From Craspedostauros australis (Eukaryota > Bacillariophyta > Bacillariophyceae > Mastogloiales > Achnanthaceae), in assembly GCA_026770025.1 (NCBI GenBank), contig JAMXDE010000054.1, forward strand, positions 248,001 to 312,000: a DNA stretch of 64,000 nucleotides, in the 5' to 3' direction. The notes below the pieces were generated by a model that had not been told where the DNA came from, made no database searches, and worked only from the letters and a program-made list of their open reading frames with translations. A program made the translations under genes and the position numbers. Numbering within the stretch: the first letter of the stretch is position 1; each line of letters opens with the position of its first letter. Shown here one piece after another: positions 1 to 10,701 of the stretch.

Positions 1-1
1 T

Positions 2-349
2 CATCAACACCAGCATGAACACCAACACGACAACAACGGCAGCAGTAGAAGTCGAAGCAGCGATGTGAGCGCAACCACCAGCGCCTCATCTGCCGACCAG
101 CATGTCGCCAACGACGCTCCTGCCAGACGGATACGCCCCACACGACGTGGCGCAAACGGAGGCGATGGCGGCGATCCTGGCGATGGTGCGGACGGCAACG
201 CAAGAAGCAGCGGAGGCAGGCAACGCCAGCGACCCAAGCGACAGGCGCCACGCAAGTCCAAGCCGCAGAGATCCCATGCCATCCTCATCTTGGACTCCGA
301 CAAGAATCCCTACCACCAGAAGCTCTCCTCCACGACGCATACTGAGTGA
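2..349 (+). CDS. 3' end of a possible gene cut by the window edge
   Basis: The frame is open from the left edge to a stop at 347-349. It begins with a His/Gln-rich tract (codons for H, Q, E, D, N, S), continues Ser/Thr/Asp-rich, and ends in a basic Arg/Lys/Gln stretch followed by a short hydrophobic IL(I)LD patch. No family is recognised. The His/Gln tract resembles the low-complexity regions of the regulatory proteins further right, so it may be the tail of a similar protein. Two other frames are open for about the same length, so coding status is doubtful. Confidence 0.3.
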   Translation, partial: HQHQHEHQHDNNGSSRSRSSDVSATTSASSADQHVANDAPARRIRPTRRGANGGDGGDPGDGADGNARSSGGRQRQRPKRQAPRKSKPQRSHAILILDSDKNPYHQKLSSTTHTE

Positions 350-2074
350 AGGCCCTGCGCAGCGATTAGACTCCACAGCAGAGACGGTACTCTAGTGTGT
401 ACGGCAAGCCAGCCATACGCTATTGCTATTCTGCTGCTATTCTACTGCTCTACGGTGTTGCACAACAGCACATGTTGCAACGCAGCAAGAGCAAAGGAGC
501 AAGAAACGAGCATCGGTGCCACACCAACATCGAGAGAGAGGATTGGATTCTCACATCTCTCGCTTGGTGCATCGTACCGTACCACATCTTGTTCGCAGAC
601 GGCAAGGCAAGCGACAAAGATTCGTTTCTCTTGTCATGGCTGCCTGCCCATCAGCAGCAACAGCAAGGAACCACTCACGCATAGTAGCTCGCACTGTTGC
701 GATTAACCACTAACGACCAACCATGACACGACACAACACAACACGATACTGCAACAAGAAGCAGAAAGATGCGAGGCGTCGAACCTCACGCAGCTTCGTG
801 TCGTTTGGCTCAGGAGAAACCGACGGGACCGATTGCCAAAGTCAACGAGAACCGGCCAGACAGGCTTGGCAAATCTCCTCCCCATGTGCCTCTTTCCGCT
901 TCGTCTCACGATTCGTGCGCGCCCAAACGTTGCTTCGCTGGCATTCAGCGGCCATGGTGCAAACGACGACCACAAGGGAAGCAACACCAACATCAAGCGC
1001 AACTGCAGCCCAAGACCTCAACAAGACACGCACAGGAACACTCATCCATACATGCATCCAAACAGTCCGTGGCCGAAGTCTCGCAACTATCCAACACAGC
1101 GGCCACACCATGATACTCGCACGGCATAGGTAGGTCGTAGAGCACAGTACCATACAGTGCAACCCATTGCATAGCATACACGTAGCATACATACGACTAC
1201 GACTACTCATAGCATACCCGTTCCTGTAGTCGTATGGCAACAACACCAGCAATGTCAAGGATCAATTTCTCCGCATCGCGCCAAGCATCTTTCACCATCT
1301 CGCGACACGATGTTGGTCTTTTGTCATCCAGAACCCAGCAAACACGAATCGCGTGAACCATTCCGACTGTGACCGGAGTCGCTGGTCCTTTGAGGACACA
1401 GGTCAACACCATCAGCGGTCTCCTTCGTTCTGCCGAAGTTTCGTCACGACCGCACACTGTTGGACTTGTACCTCACGTACGACCACAGCGACTTCACCAG
1501 TCTCCACCGAAGACCAAGATGCCATCGATCAGCATGCGACCACCAGCGCTGTGTGGGACGTCACCCTCATGTATCACTGTGATGAGAAGCGGCTTTTGGC
1601 GGTTTGCCTCATCGTGTCACCGGACACTGATAGAAGCTAATCCAGCATACTGCATAGATCACAAGGTGCAGTATCATGCACACACCACGAGGTCGAAGAT
1701 TGGGAATGACACAAGGCGCTGTGTTCCTGTCTGCCTTCTGTTTCTCCCACCCATTTCTCTGTGGTATCGGCAAACCATGTCATAGCTCGCGCTTGGCCAA
1801 GGTGGGGACACTCTGGAGCAGCATTGCTCTCCGTCTCTCAGTATTGCCTGATAATGCGTACCGTGTCCTGGTGCTAACACAAGATCTGGAGATCACTGCA
1901 TGAAATACTCCACCATGTTCCAACATCCATGTAATTGTATTATTATCAGACGCACCGGAGATTCTTGAAGCGCTCAGTTGGAATCTCTACACCCTGCACT
2001 TCATCACGCACTGCAGAGTCTCTGCCAGAGAGCAGACAAAGCTCGAATCATAGCCGTACTTTTACTACAACCAA
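350..2074. other. Intergenic, nothing firm
   Basis: Several overlapping open frames under 140 codons exist on both strands, but none has a recognisable domain, a clear start or codon periodicity. One copy of a recurrent 10-mer (GTAGGTCGTA, reverse complement of TACGACCTAC) lies at 1130-1139. Confidence 0.5.
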
Positions 2075-2240
2075 TCTAGGAGCCCCCCGAGTGAGTCGAT
2101 CAAGACTTTGAAATAGACCTCGCAACTTTTTTCGTGCGATTTCAAAACTAAGTACATATTCCCAATCCTCGTAGATCTAAAACATATACCAATCCATTCC
2201 AGATCTGAGGTTGGCCGTATTTTAAGTTTTATGGACCGAT
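2075..2240 (+). repeat. Left terminal inverted repeat of the 6-kb element
   Basis: Pairs with 7922-8087 in inverted orientation. It starts CTAGGAGCCCCCCGAGTGAG, and collinear matches continue to TTTTAAGTTTTATGGACC at about 2220-2238. Confidence 0.8.
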
Positions 2241-2406
2241 GGATGTGCGCATTTTTCGATCTCTTTCGGGTTTCAGCTGTTTGGCTACGACTACATCGAT
2301 CCAACTTAACCCTTTGCTGTTCTTCGGTTCAGCAAGGTTGTTCCCATTTTGAATTGTTTAGTCTCTTTTTCAGGCGTTCCGATGAGACCATTCCACACCT
2401 CCTCCA

Positions 2407-3914
2407 CGATAGCGCTAGTTGTAGAGTTTGGGGAGAAGCGGTGAGTGCGCGTTTACATCCACTCTATCCAGTGTTTGCATGATCCGTGATCTACGTCACC
2501 AAACTGGCTGCTGCGTCATGAACCACCAATCACAGCACGATGTGAATCATCATCAACTGCGTTTCGTCGTGACGGAATGGTCGAGTTGCGTTGGTACTCC
2601 CGAAGTGTTTTGTGTCATGCATTTTTCGTACGTTCGTTGCAATGTTTGACATTTACCTCAGCCCCCAGGATGCCCGACTGGCCGAGAGCGCCAAACTCGA
2701 CACAAGAAGATGACAATGGCGGAACACCAAAAAAACATCACAATGGACACCCAACGGCATCGTCAGCGCCGCACCAACCAGCGGCCCAATGACAAATCCA
2801 AGCACATCGACGTCACCGCCATGCAACCCTTGGTGGGTGGACGAGCGGAGGCTGCGAGAGCGGTTGATTTGGGGCCGCCGCAGGCCTCCGCGCAAACGTC
2901 TCAAAATTGCGGCAGATTGGCTCGTTGGATGTAGCCTGTGTATTCCATGCACAGGCCACACCAACACCTGCGAATGGGCAAGACGCATCCAGGAGGTCAC
3001 CATCAAGGTCCCCACGAAGTTTGAGGCTCGGGAAGGACCGGGAAGGTGTCCGCGCGGAGGAAAAGGTGGAGGGCAAGAGTTTTGTTGGGCGGATCGTGGC
3101 GAACCTGCCATGTGACTTTGGCAGTGAGGGGGCAGCATCATCAAGCTGCCCAATCTCCAAGTCACCCATACAAGACCCGTGCGTCATCGCCTGAAGATGC
3201 ACGTCGCGAAGTTCGAGCTGCTGCAACGGTCTGGAAGAGGCTGCGGCATCGAATGAGTGCATACCTGTCATTTTTGGTGGGGCACCCAAAACCAACAGGG
3301 CCATCACCAAATGGAGGTGTGCTATCGGGACCATCCACACCCAGCCCAGTCTGGATGCATCAACATGTCGCCAGATAGTGTGGGAATGCACGAGGGTCAC
3401 GTGGAGGGGCTGAAAGGGTCCTGTGGATGAGATATGGATCTGTATCCATACTGCATCCAGCTTGCACTTCGTTTTTTGAAATCGTTCTTTTTCAGTGTAT
3501 CGACACTTTGGGGTGTGCAATGTGGCAGAAATGTTCTGTCCTTCATGGAGTGGATAGCTGGGGAGCATACAGAGCCATTGTGGTGCGCAGTTTGAAGAAA
3601 TACAACGATGATGATGATGATCATGGGTGCTGAGGGGAGGGCAACATTGTGCCATCCAGAATTTTTCGAATTCACCACACAACTGTGTGGTGGTCAAACA
3701 TGACAATAAAAACAATTTCTATGTCAATTTAACTTCGATATTCTGTATAACCTATAGTCAGGCGTCTGAATGCAATGTTTAGATTTAATTGCAAACGATG
3801 TGTTGTTGAGATATAGCATGACAAGCAGATATTGGATGTGTTTTTTGGATGGCCTCTAGACTCGTTGTATTAGCATGGTCTGCCACCCACAAAACTCCAC
3901 AACTCGTGTTATCG
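2407..3914 (+). mobile_element. Decayed repeat element, copy 1 (nested)
   Basis: This block lies between the left TIR and the transposase gene of the 6-kb element. Most of it (about 2650-3850) is recognisably the same sequence as 40215-41550 in opposite orientation; for example both carry GAGATATA near the end and a (GAT)n-GATCATGGGTGCTGAGG block. It appears bounded by short inverted ends: CGATAGCGCTAGTTGTAGAG at 2407 and the matching CTCCACAACTCGTGTTATCG ending at 3914. Short coding-like pieces aligned between the copies, such as WARRIQE followed by TKFE and GRCP, are broken by stops and frame changes, so both look like dead copies of a protein-coding element. Family not recognised. Confidence 0.6.
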
Positions 3915-3930
3915 CGGCGATGCACATCCA

Positions 3931-6900
3931 TCACAAAATTTCCGTCCCATCATCCAACACAGCCTCACTTTCTGTGTTGGCCTTCAGTGTGTCAGCATCA
4001 CACCACATCTGATGATCCAGCTCCTCCTCCTCTCTCTGCAACTCCTTCTCTGTTCGTTCCTCCTGTGTTTCAGCTGGCGCATAGTGGGTCGCCACGATTG
4101 CAGATGCTGTTGCTTTGCTTGTTGGGTTGGTGTTGGTGTCGGTGTTGGCTTCCGCCTTGATGAGAGCGGCCTCCTTCTTGTCCTTGCGTTGTTTGGCGTT
4201 GTACGCTGCAGACAGCGACGCTTTCACGCGCATGGGGTTTGCGTGCAGTTGTACGTACCAGTCAGTTTTGGTCCTGTTGTCGTCCATCAATTGTTCGTGT
4301 GCTTCGTGTTCGGATGGCCTGTTTTTTGGGTCCTTCGCGGACGCTTCACTGATGTCCTTCAACTTGTCCGCGATGTAGTCTGGTAGTTCCGCTGGTTTGC
4401 GCGTTGTTTTGCTCGCCCAGCCTGGCACTGCGAGTGGAGGGTGTTCGGTTTCGGCGGTCTGGTCTTGTAGCGCTGTGGTGTGATCGGATGGTAGATGTTG
4501 TTGTCCGTCTGCAATGGCTTTGCCGAACGCCAGCCCCTTGCTCTCTGCCGCTGTGCGCCCGAGTTTTCGCGTCTTGTCCGTCTTCCTGAACGATTCGGAC
4601 GTTATCGGCAGCTTGTCGGACTTGTGTGTGTGAACATCGGCAACGCCCAGTTGGTTGATGATCCAGCCGTCCCATTCAGCGCTCTTCACAAGGACGTCTT
4701 CCGTGATGCCAGATGCAGCCACCAACCGCGCCTGGTCATCATCATACTTCACCTCGTGAGTCTGACGTACCTGTTGCCCGTTCGCGCGGAATCGTCGTTT
4801 TGGTGCGCCAGGAAGCGACGTGATGTTGCCTTGGAGGGTCTTTGCGTTGACCAGTACCGTGGTGGTACCCGCGATGTTACCGGCTTTCAGTGCAAGGAAG
4901 AGTTGGAACGGGGTCTTGATGTCCTTGCCACTTTGCACGTATTTTCGCAGTACACGGGTGATGTACGCGAAGTGGGTGTCCAGCATGCTCTTACCAGTTT
5001 GGGCCTCTGTGTAGATCCACGCGATGATTTTGGCTGCTTTTCGTGTCACAAGGTTCTTGTTGAGTACCGATGTGATCAGTGGGATGTGCTCGTGACTGGC
5101 AAAGCAACACGCGTTATCGCTCTGTAGGATGATCTCAGTCACGGATGGGTGAATGTCTTTGACCTTTTTTTGCACGATGTCAAGCAGTGCACCAACTTGA
5201 AGTGTGTCTTGTGTCGGTCGTCCACCGACCACAATGTCGATGAACCGATAAGTAAAAATGTCATTGCGACACGTGATGACCATCGCCCCAAGCAGTGACA
5301 TTCCCTTCTTCCCCCAATATTCTTGTTGGGCTTCGCTTTGGCCTGTCGGTAGAATTTTTTGCTTATGGTCAAGCACCACATAGGCTCTTTCAGGCTTATC
5401 ATTGAGTTCGGATTGATAAAAGGCGATTTGTCGGAATTGAACTTTTGCACGCACTTTGTGAGCCATGTAGTTAACAATTTCGTTGGCGAATCCCGGCGCC
5501 GCCGCAAGCATTGATTGCAATTCGTCCTTGTGTTCTGCGAGTTCGTTGTCCTTAAGCATTTTGACAAAAGGGACAAAACGATCGTTCACAAATCGCATTG
5601 CTGATCCACAACGGTTGCATACTTTACGCGCGGTGTTCTTCTTGCTCTTGTGCTTGTTGGTGCGTGGTTTGCGTTGATTGGAGGATGTGGTTGGTGCCTT
5701 CTTCTTCTCCTTTTTGGTGGTGAGAGCGAACGCGGCCGAATGCATGGGGTCGTCGCAGTGAAGCTGCATGTGGGAGGCGGTGAATTCCCATTTGAGGAAC
5801 ACAACAAGCAGTTCGAGTGCATGCAAGAGGGAATCGGCTTTGCGTACATGATGTGCGATGACGTCATCTGGCTCATCGGTATCGTTGTGGCTCCTGTCAT
5901 TGGCATCGTTTTGTTCCTCCCCATCAGTTTCATACTTAGCCTTCAGTAGGTCTACTAGGCGCGAAATTGCCTGTTTGAGTTTCTCCGTCGCCATCCAGAA
6001 GTAACTCTCGAAGGAAGAGAGGCCCGTCTTGATCTTGCTTTTGCGTGTTAGTAGGTTGGTCATGGTGGTGAAAGCAGGCATTCCCACTGGGCGGTTGGTC
6101 GTAGACGAGTACATGTCGAATAGTTGTTCGATAGTCGTGCTTCCTCGATCGAACACCGGAACATTTTCAAATACAACTCCACCATACTGTACCGTGTGAC
6201 TCAACCCTGCCTTATATGTAGTAGTTGTCATGAGGAAGGACACCACGCCAGACAGGTCGCAAGCACACACACGGTACTGGAGAACTCGCTGTGGAATGCT
6301 TTTGCCATGGCTTAACATGTCGTAGTAACGACGCAAGGTGTATGTCTGGCTGGGTGTGATGATGTCGCGTTTGGCAAGCATGCGAGCCTTCTGTTCCTCC
6401 GACAGTGCATGTGTGTGCCTACCCAGAATAGCAGTACACAGTGCAGACGGTGCAGACATGGCCAAAGCAACTCTTGCCGTGCGGGAAGAAGAAGATTCTC
6501 CGAGCAAGCAGAGGGTGTAGAGGTTAGATGCCAACATCGTGGGAGGAAGCTCCACGTTCCCGCGCACGTATGCAATCACCTGTTCCATCTGACAAGTTGG
6601 CACGTTCTCTTCTGGAAGCAGGACAGTCCAAAGTGCAGATGATGTGACACTCCACATCAGTTTGATGTAGCTCCAGATGGTCCGTTCGTGTCGGCCCGCG
6701 AGGACAAATCCTTTTTTTGGCATGAGCTGCAACAGTTTTGGATCTAGGTTAGATCTAAGCGCTGCCATCACACGAACAATGGCATGGCGCCTCCAGTTTC
6801 CCCCCTCCTCTTCCTGATCATGCCCGAACTCGCCTCCTCTCCTGTCCCAGCCAGCGCGCGCCTGTTTTTCGTCCTCGTCAACGTACGTACTGTCGCTGTC

Positions 6901-7503
6901 AATAGACGGATCTGCGTACCCCCCGGCAACAACAGTGTTGCAACGCCGGGGAACCCTCCCTGGCGGGGTAGGCTCGACAGGTGGTGCAACGTCGGCTGCA
7001 GTAGGCGAGGGTGGCGCGTTCACGATAACGCTCACCAAAGTCCCATCGCCGACACCTCGTCCCTCCGAACGCACCTCGACATGGGAGTCGTCGAAGACGC
7101 CTCCGTTGTCGTTGAGGATGTGGACGAACACATGCAGCTCGCGAGCGTGCGCATGCGTACCGTTCGGGACGAGGTTGCCATCCGCTGCATGCATCGGTTT
7201 CACATCGATCACTCGCGTGATGGTGCTCTGCCTCCCCAATACAGCGAATGGCTTGTCAGGCAACAGTTGCTCAGAGGCTGGCAGCAGGGCTCCCTTGGAG
7301 TCGAATGGGTGAGCAGGCATGGGGTGAGCAGAACACAGCTTCTTACGAGGAGAGGGGTTGCCATCCTTGGGGAGGGCTTTGTCAGCAGCAGAGGTAGGCA
7401 TGGTGGAGTTGTTGCTGGAGAGTAGTGCTGTTTGCTTGTTGGATGTGATGAACTGGTCTGAGAGGAAGTGAGGTAAGGAGAGCACGGGATGAAGGCCGAT
7501 CAT
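3931..7503 (-). CDS. Transposase-like protein, DDE-type, unclassified
   Basis: A 1190-residue single-exon frame with an ATG start, lying between the 165-bp inverted repeats, so it is very probably the transposase of that element. The N-terminal 230 residues are low-complexity and acidic. The middle holds helical regions, an acidic insert and a Lys-rich patch followed by CNRCG, a possible half zinc finger. The likely catalytic core runs from about residue 700 to 850: Asp712 in a VVLDHK context, GKKGMSLLGAM strand, Asp796 in LQSDNACC, and Glu833 in TEAQTGKS followed by Asp842 in MLDTHF. This acid-acid-E/D layout with a GKS-x-LD-x-HF segment is typical of eukaryotic cut-and-paste transposases, but I cannot assign a superfamily. 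The C-terminal 300 residues are charged and Ala/Lys/Glu-rich. No internal stop is present, so the copy may be intact. Confidence 0.75.
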   Translation of the reverse strand: MIGLHPVLSLPHFLSDQFITSNKQTALLSSNNSTMPTSAADKALPKDGNPSPRKKLCSAHPMPAHPFDSKGALLPASEQLLPDKPFAVLGRQSTITRVIDVKPMHAADGNLVPNGTHAHARELHVFVHILNDNGGVFDDSHVEVRSEGRGVGDGTLVSVIVNAPPSPTAADVAPPVEPTPPGRVPRRCNTVVAGGYADPSIDSDSTYVDEDEKQARAGWDRRGGEFGHDQEEEGGNWRRHAIVRVMAALRSNLDPKLLQLMPKKGFVLAGRHERTIWSYIKLMWSVTSSALWTVLLPEENVPTCQMEQVIAYVRGNVELPPTMLASNLYTLCLLGESSSSRTARVALAMSAPSALCTAILGRHTHALSEEQKARMLAKRDIITPSQTYTLRRYYDMLSHGKSIPQRVLQYRVCACDLSGVVSFLMTTTTYKAGLSHTVQYGGVVFENVPVFDRGSTTIEQLFDMYSSTTNRPVGMPAFTTMTNLLTRKSKIKTGLSSFESYFWMATEKLKQAISRLVDLLKAKYETDGEEQNDANDRSHNDTDEPDDVIAHHVRKADSLLHALELLVVFLKWEFTASHMQLHCDDPMHSAAFALTTKKEKKKAPTTSSNQRKPRTNKHKSKKNTARKVCNRCGSAMRFVNDRFVPFVKMLKDNELAEHKDELQSMLAAAPGFANEIVNYMAHKVRAKVQFRQIAFYQSELNDKPERAYVVLDHKQKILPTGQSEAQQEYWGKKGMSLLGAMVITCRNDIFTYRFIDIVVGGRPTQDTLQVGALLDIVQKKVKDIHPSVTEIILQSDNACCFASHEHIPLITSVLNKNLVTRKAAKIIAWIYTEAQTGKSMLDTHFAYITRVLRKYVQSGKDIKTPFQLFLALKAGNIAGTTTVLVNAKTLQGNITSLPGAPKRRFRANGQQVRQTHEVKYDDDQARLVAASGITEDVLVKSAEWDGWIINQLGVADVHTHKSDKLPITSESFRKTDKTRKLGRTAAESKGLAFGKAIADGQQHLPSDHTTALQDQTAETEHPPLAVPGWASKTTRKPAELPDYIADKLKDISEASAKDPKNRPSEHEAHEQLMDDNRTKTDWYVQLHANPMRVKASLSAAYNAKQRKDKKEAALIKAEANTDTNTNPTSKATASAIVATHYAPAETQEERTEKELQREEEELDHQMWCDADTLKANTESEAVLDDGTEIL

Positions 7504-7505
7504 TC

Positions 7506-7540
7506 AGCAACAACAACAACAACTACTACTACTACTGCTG

Positions 7541-7586
<46 letters not shown>
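7506..7586. repeat. ACT/CAA trinucleotide microsatellite
   Basis: A CAA run followed by about 20 ACT units, immediately upstream of the transposase start inside the 6-kb element. Confidence 0.9.
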
Positions 7587-7588
<2 letters not shown>

Positions 7589-7921
7589 TGACAAGAACGG
7601 GCATTGAGCGAAAGAGCGAGTGTGCATGCCATTGGCGAGGAAAGTTGTGAAACGGAGCGAAAGTGTGGCGCGATTTTGCAAAATGATGGGGATGATGTGT
7701 TTTGTGTGATGTGTTTTGTGTCACGTGTTTTGTGACGAGCAGAATGTGGAATCATGCGCCACATGCTAACGTGTAATTAACGTGTACCAAACGACTGAGA
7801 CCTTCGGAAGCAAGTTCGTGACTGATCACCAGACGATAAATACATGAGAACATCATCGAACCTTCGGCAGAAACAAACGAATTTTGTGCTGTTGGATTCA
7901 CGCGACTAGACTAAACACATT

Positions 7922-8087
7922 GATTGATCCATAAAACTTAAAATGAAACTAACTACAATCTGAAAGGTTCCATTATACATAAAGAGACTACAAGGATTGC
8001 GAATATGTGCTTAGTTTGAAAATCCCAGAAATCCGATTAGACTTTTCATTTCAAGGTCTTGATCGACTCACTCGGGGGGCTCCTAGA
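7922..8087 (-). repeat. Right terminal inverted repeat of the 6-kb element
   Basis: Reverse-complement partner of 2075-2240. The outermost 35 bp differ by about one base from the left copy; the inner part is about 70-80% alike by eye. Confidence 0.8.
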
Positions 8088-10049
8088 TCCACATCCTCAG
8101 ATTGGAGACAGCCACTTCGACAAACACCTTGGCGCCATGCTCGTGTCGTGGTTACGACCACTCGCACCCGACCCGAATCCCACACCTCCACAAACGAATG
8201 GAAATACCTCAGCCCTGTGTGCTTGCTTCAACGCCGATACAGTTCGGATCACGGACATTGTTAACCTCGCAACTTGCCGTTTCTGCCTCACTTTCTCAAA
8301 TTCAGTTCAACACATCAGAAAGTCCGACACACGTGCCGATCGGCAAGAGTTGGGATGGGGTGCTTGGTTCTGGCAAGTTGTTGAAACCACCACACAAGAG
8401 AAGCCAAACAAGCGAACACCACGGATGCAATGCCACGCAGACACCACGATACCGAATTATCGTTCCTGTCCAAACTCGCCATTTCTGGAAACATCAATAC
8501 CCCATACTCGCGCTTCTTCGGGATTGGACGGTCATTCCGGCCAAACAGTCATTCCAGTGATCATCTTGATCGATTGAGTCACGAAGGTCAAACTATATAG
8601 GGGCTATTCATGTACTTGGCGGAGTTTTCCAATCTTGAATGGCCTGTCTAAAAGCCTGTCATTGGATGACGTTTGAACCACGTTGATGAATGACGTCACT
8701 GTCTTGATGTCTTGTCAATTTCGGTCCGTACGTCGCTCGTATCAACAATCTTAGCTTCGTCTAGACGGTTCTCAGCTTTTCATACTATTTCATGTCTACC
8801 TTATGTACTAGTCATTATACGAGCTTCCTTCACGTTGCAACCATTATCAAACAAGTTAAGGATGGTATCATCGACTCTCCAGAGGACTGAATGCGCGCTC
8901 CGCGGTATTGTAGTGCGTCTGCGTCTTTGTCTCGTTGGTGCCTCTCTGCTGCTCACGATTCTGTTTGGACGAACTCGCAATCATCAGCGCATCTCGCGGT
9001 CTCTCTCTCTAGAAAATCCACTAACTTATTCGTTTGTAGTAGCAGGGACCAAGAAGAAAAGTGACAAACTACTGGTACATAGGTGGCTCACATCTCGTGC
9101 GTCTGTGATGATGCAGTCTCGGAACGAATCTCTGCGGGTCATGATGCACTGATATTCACGGAAAGTACCGCAGATTTGACCCCGTGCGCTTGCAATCCGT
9201 TTCGTAAAATCAATCCAAGAATACGAGTACAAGTGCTTGGCATGCTCTGTCCTCCTCGTGACGGAATTGGGAGGGCTTGCGTGTTGAGGTTGATGTTGGC
9301 AGCATTCTTCTCCTGGCGTGAGGTTTGTGCCCGGGACGACCTATTTGATGCCCATGGTCAAAAGGCGGCTCGTGATACCTGTCACGGTCTCATGCCTGAT
9401 CACACCACCGAGCTTGGTGTTCACCGCAAGGACGGTTCTGAATTCATGACCAGCGCCACCACACTCATGGGTAGATTCACCATCAACCAGTCCAACGGTT
9501 TCGTTTGCAGGCCACCGGGCGGACGGATTGTAGAGCTGCGTTCGTCTCTGCTTTGAAGATGGGTATCATGTTGCTGGCATGGTCCGTATCATCTAGTGAC
9601 GATAACAACGGTCCTTTCCAGTGCAGTAGCCGCCCTGTGGAAATACTGTAGCCCTGCCTCCTCTCATGGCTGAGTAGTGACGTAGGAATGCACTATCCTC
9701 GCCAGATGGAGCTGTGCGCATGCGTGCGCATGTCAAGGCACGTTCGTTTGTCCCACGAAAATGGGTGCTACTCGGCAAAGAACGTGGATGAACGCGCTGA
9801 TTCGTCGAGCACCAGAATCGCCCCTGGGCAGTTCTTTCCCTGTTTCTTCGCGAGGCCTCTGTCTGTTCCGCGCTCCATCCTCGCATGTATGGTACGTATG
9901 GTATGGTACACATCTCCCCTATACATTCATCCCAATGACTTTCTGTCCTTACCAAACCCAATACTCTGAGATGGAGTGGATAGTATCGGCATTGTGCACA
10001 TGATATATATATCATCCAGATAGATACCGTTGCCTGGAATGATATGGTA

Positions 10050-10110
10050 GGCCATAGCATATCATAGCATAGCATTTCATAGCATATCATAGCATATCAT
10101 AGTACATCCA
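10050..10110. repeat. ATCATAGCAT-type degenerate tandem repeat
   Basis: Repeated CATAGCATATCATAG units with small variations. Confidence 0.8.
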
Positions 10111-10224
10111 TCAATTCAACCCATTTCCTTCGCGGTCTCAAGCACTCGCAGATCGAGAGAGCAGTGATAGTACCAACATTGACATCACGATCGTCGTTGC
10201 CGGTTCCTGTGTTTGCCCATCGAT

Positions 10225-10306
10225 CACATCCATTCATCACATCCATTGACCACATGCCTTCATCACATCCATTGATCACATGCCTTCATCACATCCATTG
10301 ATCACA
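10225..10306. repeat. CATCACATCCATTGATCACA tandem repeat
   Basis: Three to four imperfect units of about 30 bp combining CATCACATCCATTGA with TCACATGCCTT. Confidence 0.8.
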
Positions 10307-10701
10307 TCAGCTCACTCCCTCCATCACAATCATCGATCCCTTCAGTCCATCAAGTTGGCATGCCTCATGCCCAAAAGGTATTGATTGTGAAGGCAGACAT
10401 ACCACTCGATCCGTGCCTGCATGTCGCTTGATGTGACCAATCTGCGCGCCAAGGTGTCCAAAAATCATCTTGCTTTCGTCGCAGACGTTGGCGGTTGCGA
10501 CAGTGAGTGGTGGTGTTCCTGCTGTTAGTTCAGAAGCCACAATCGCAGCCTTTCGGCTGTACGCCTTCGCCAGTGGAGAGTAGAGTAGATCAAAGGTACG
10601 AGTAGAGAGGAGCACATTTTTCGCTGGGTGATTCCCCTGAGAAAGCACCACCAAGAGTAGAATAGTTCACCAGCGTGTGGAAGGTGGTGCCCGAGTCGAC
10701 C

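Larger units (their letters stand above)
2075..8087. mobile_element. 6-kb DNA transposon with about 165-bp inverted repeats
   Basis: The two ends are inverted copies. The left begins at about 2075 with TCTAGGAGCCCCCCGAGTGA and the right is its reverse complement ending near 8087. Similarity runs inward for about 165 bp: near perfect for the first 35 bp, then interrupted but collinear, closing on a shared stretch reading TTTTAAGTTTTATGGA. The first bases after a flanking TA are GGAGCC at both ends, so the target duplication could be TA (or AT); this cannot be settled by eye. Inside lies one long gene on the minus strand (3931-7503) with transposase features, and a decayed repeat (2407-3914). 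The superfamily is not recognised. Confidence 0.8.
8088..10701. other. Intergenic, no supported gene
   Basis: Open frames up to about 170 codons are present but overlap on several frames and show no domain. The palindrome TGACGTCA (CRE/bZIP type) occurs at 8691-8698. Two tandem-repeat patches lie at 10050-10110 and 10225-10306. Confidence 0.5.

Noticed and set aside
2813-3715. 300-codon minus-strand frame
   Set aside because: It is the shadow strand of the decayed repeat; its homologous copy at 40.4-41.2 kb keeps similarity on several frames, so the length is chance.
8059-8577. 172-codon frame right of the 6-kb element
   Set aside because: Its first codons lie in the TIR, there is no domain, and two other frames are equally open.
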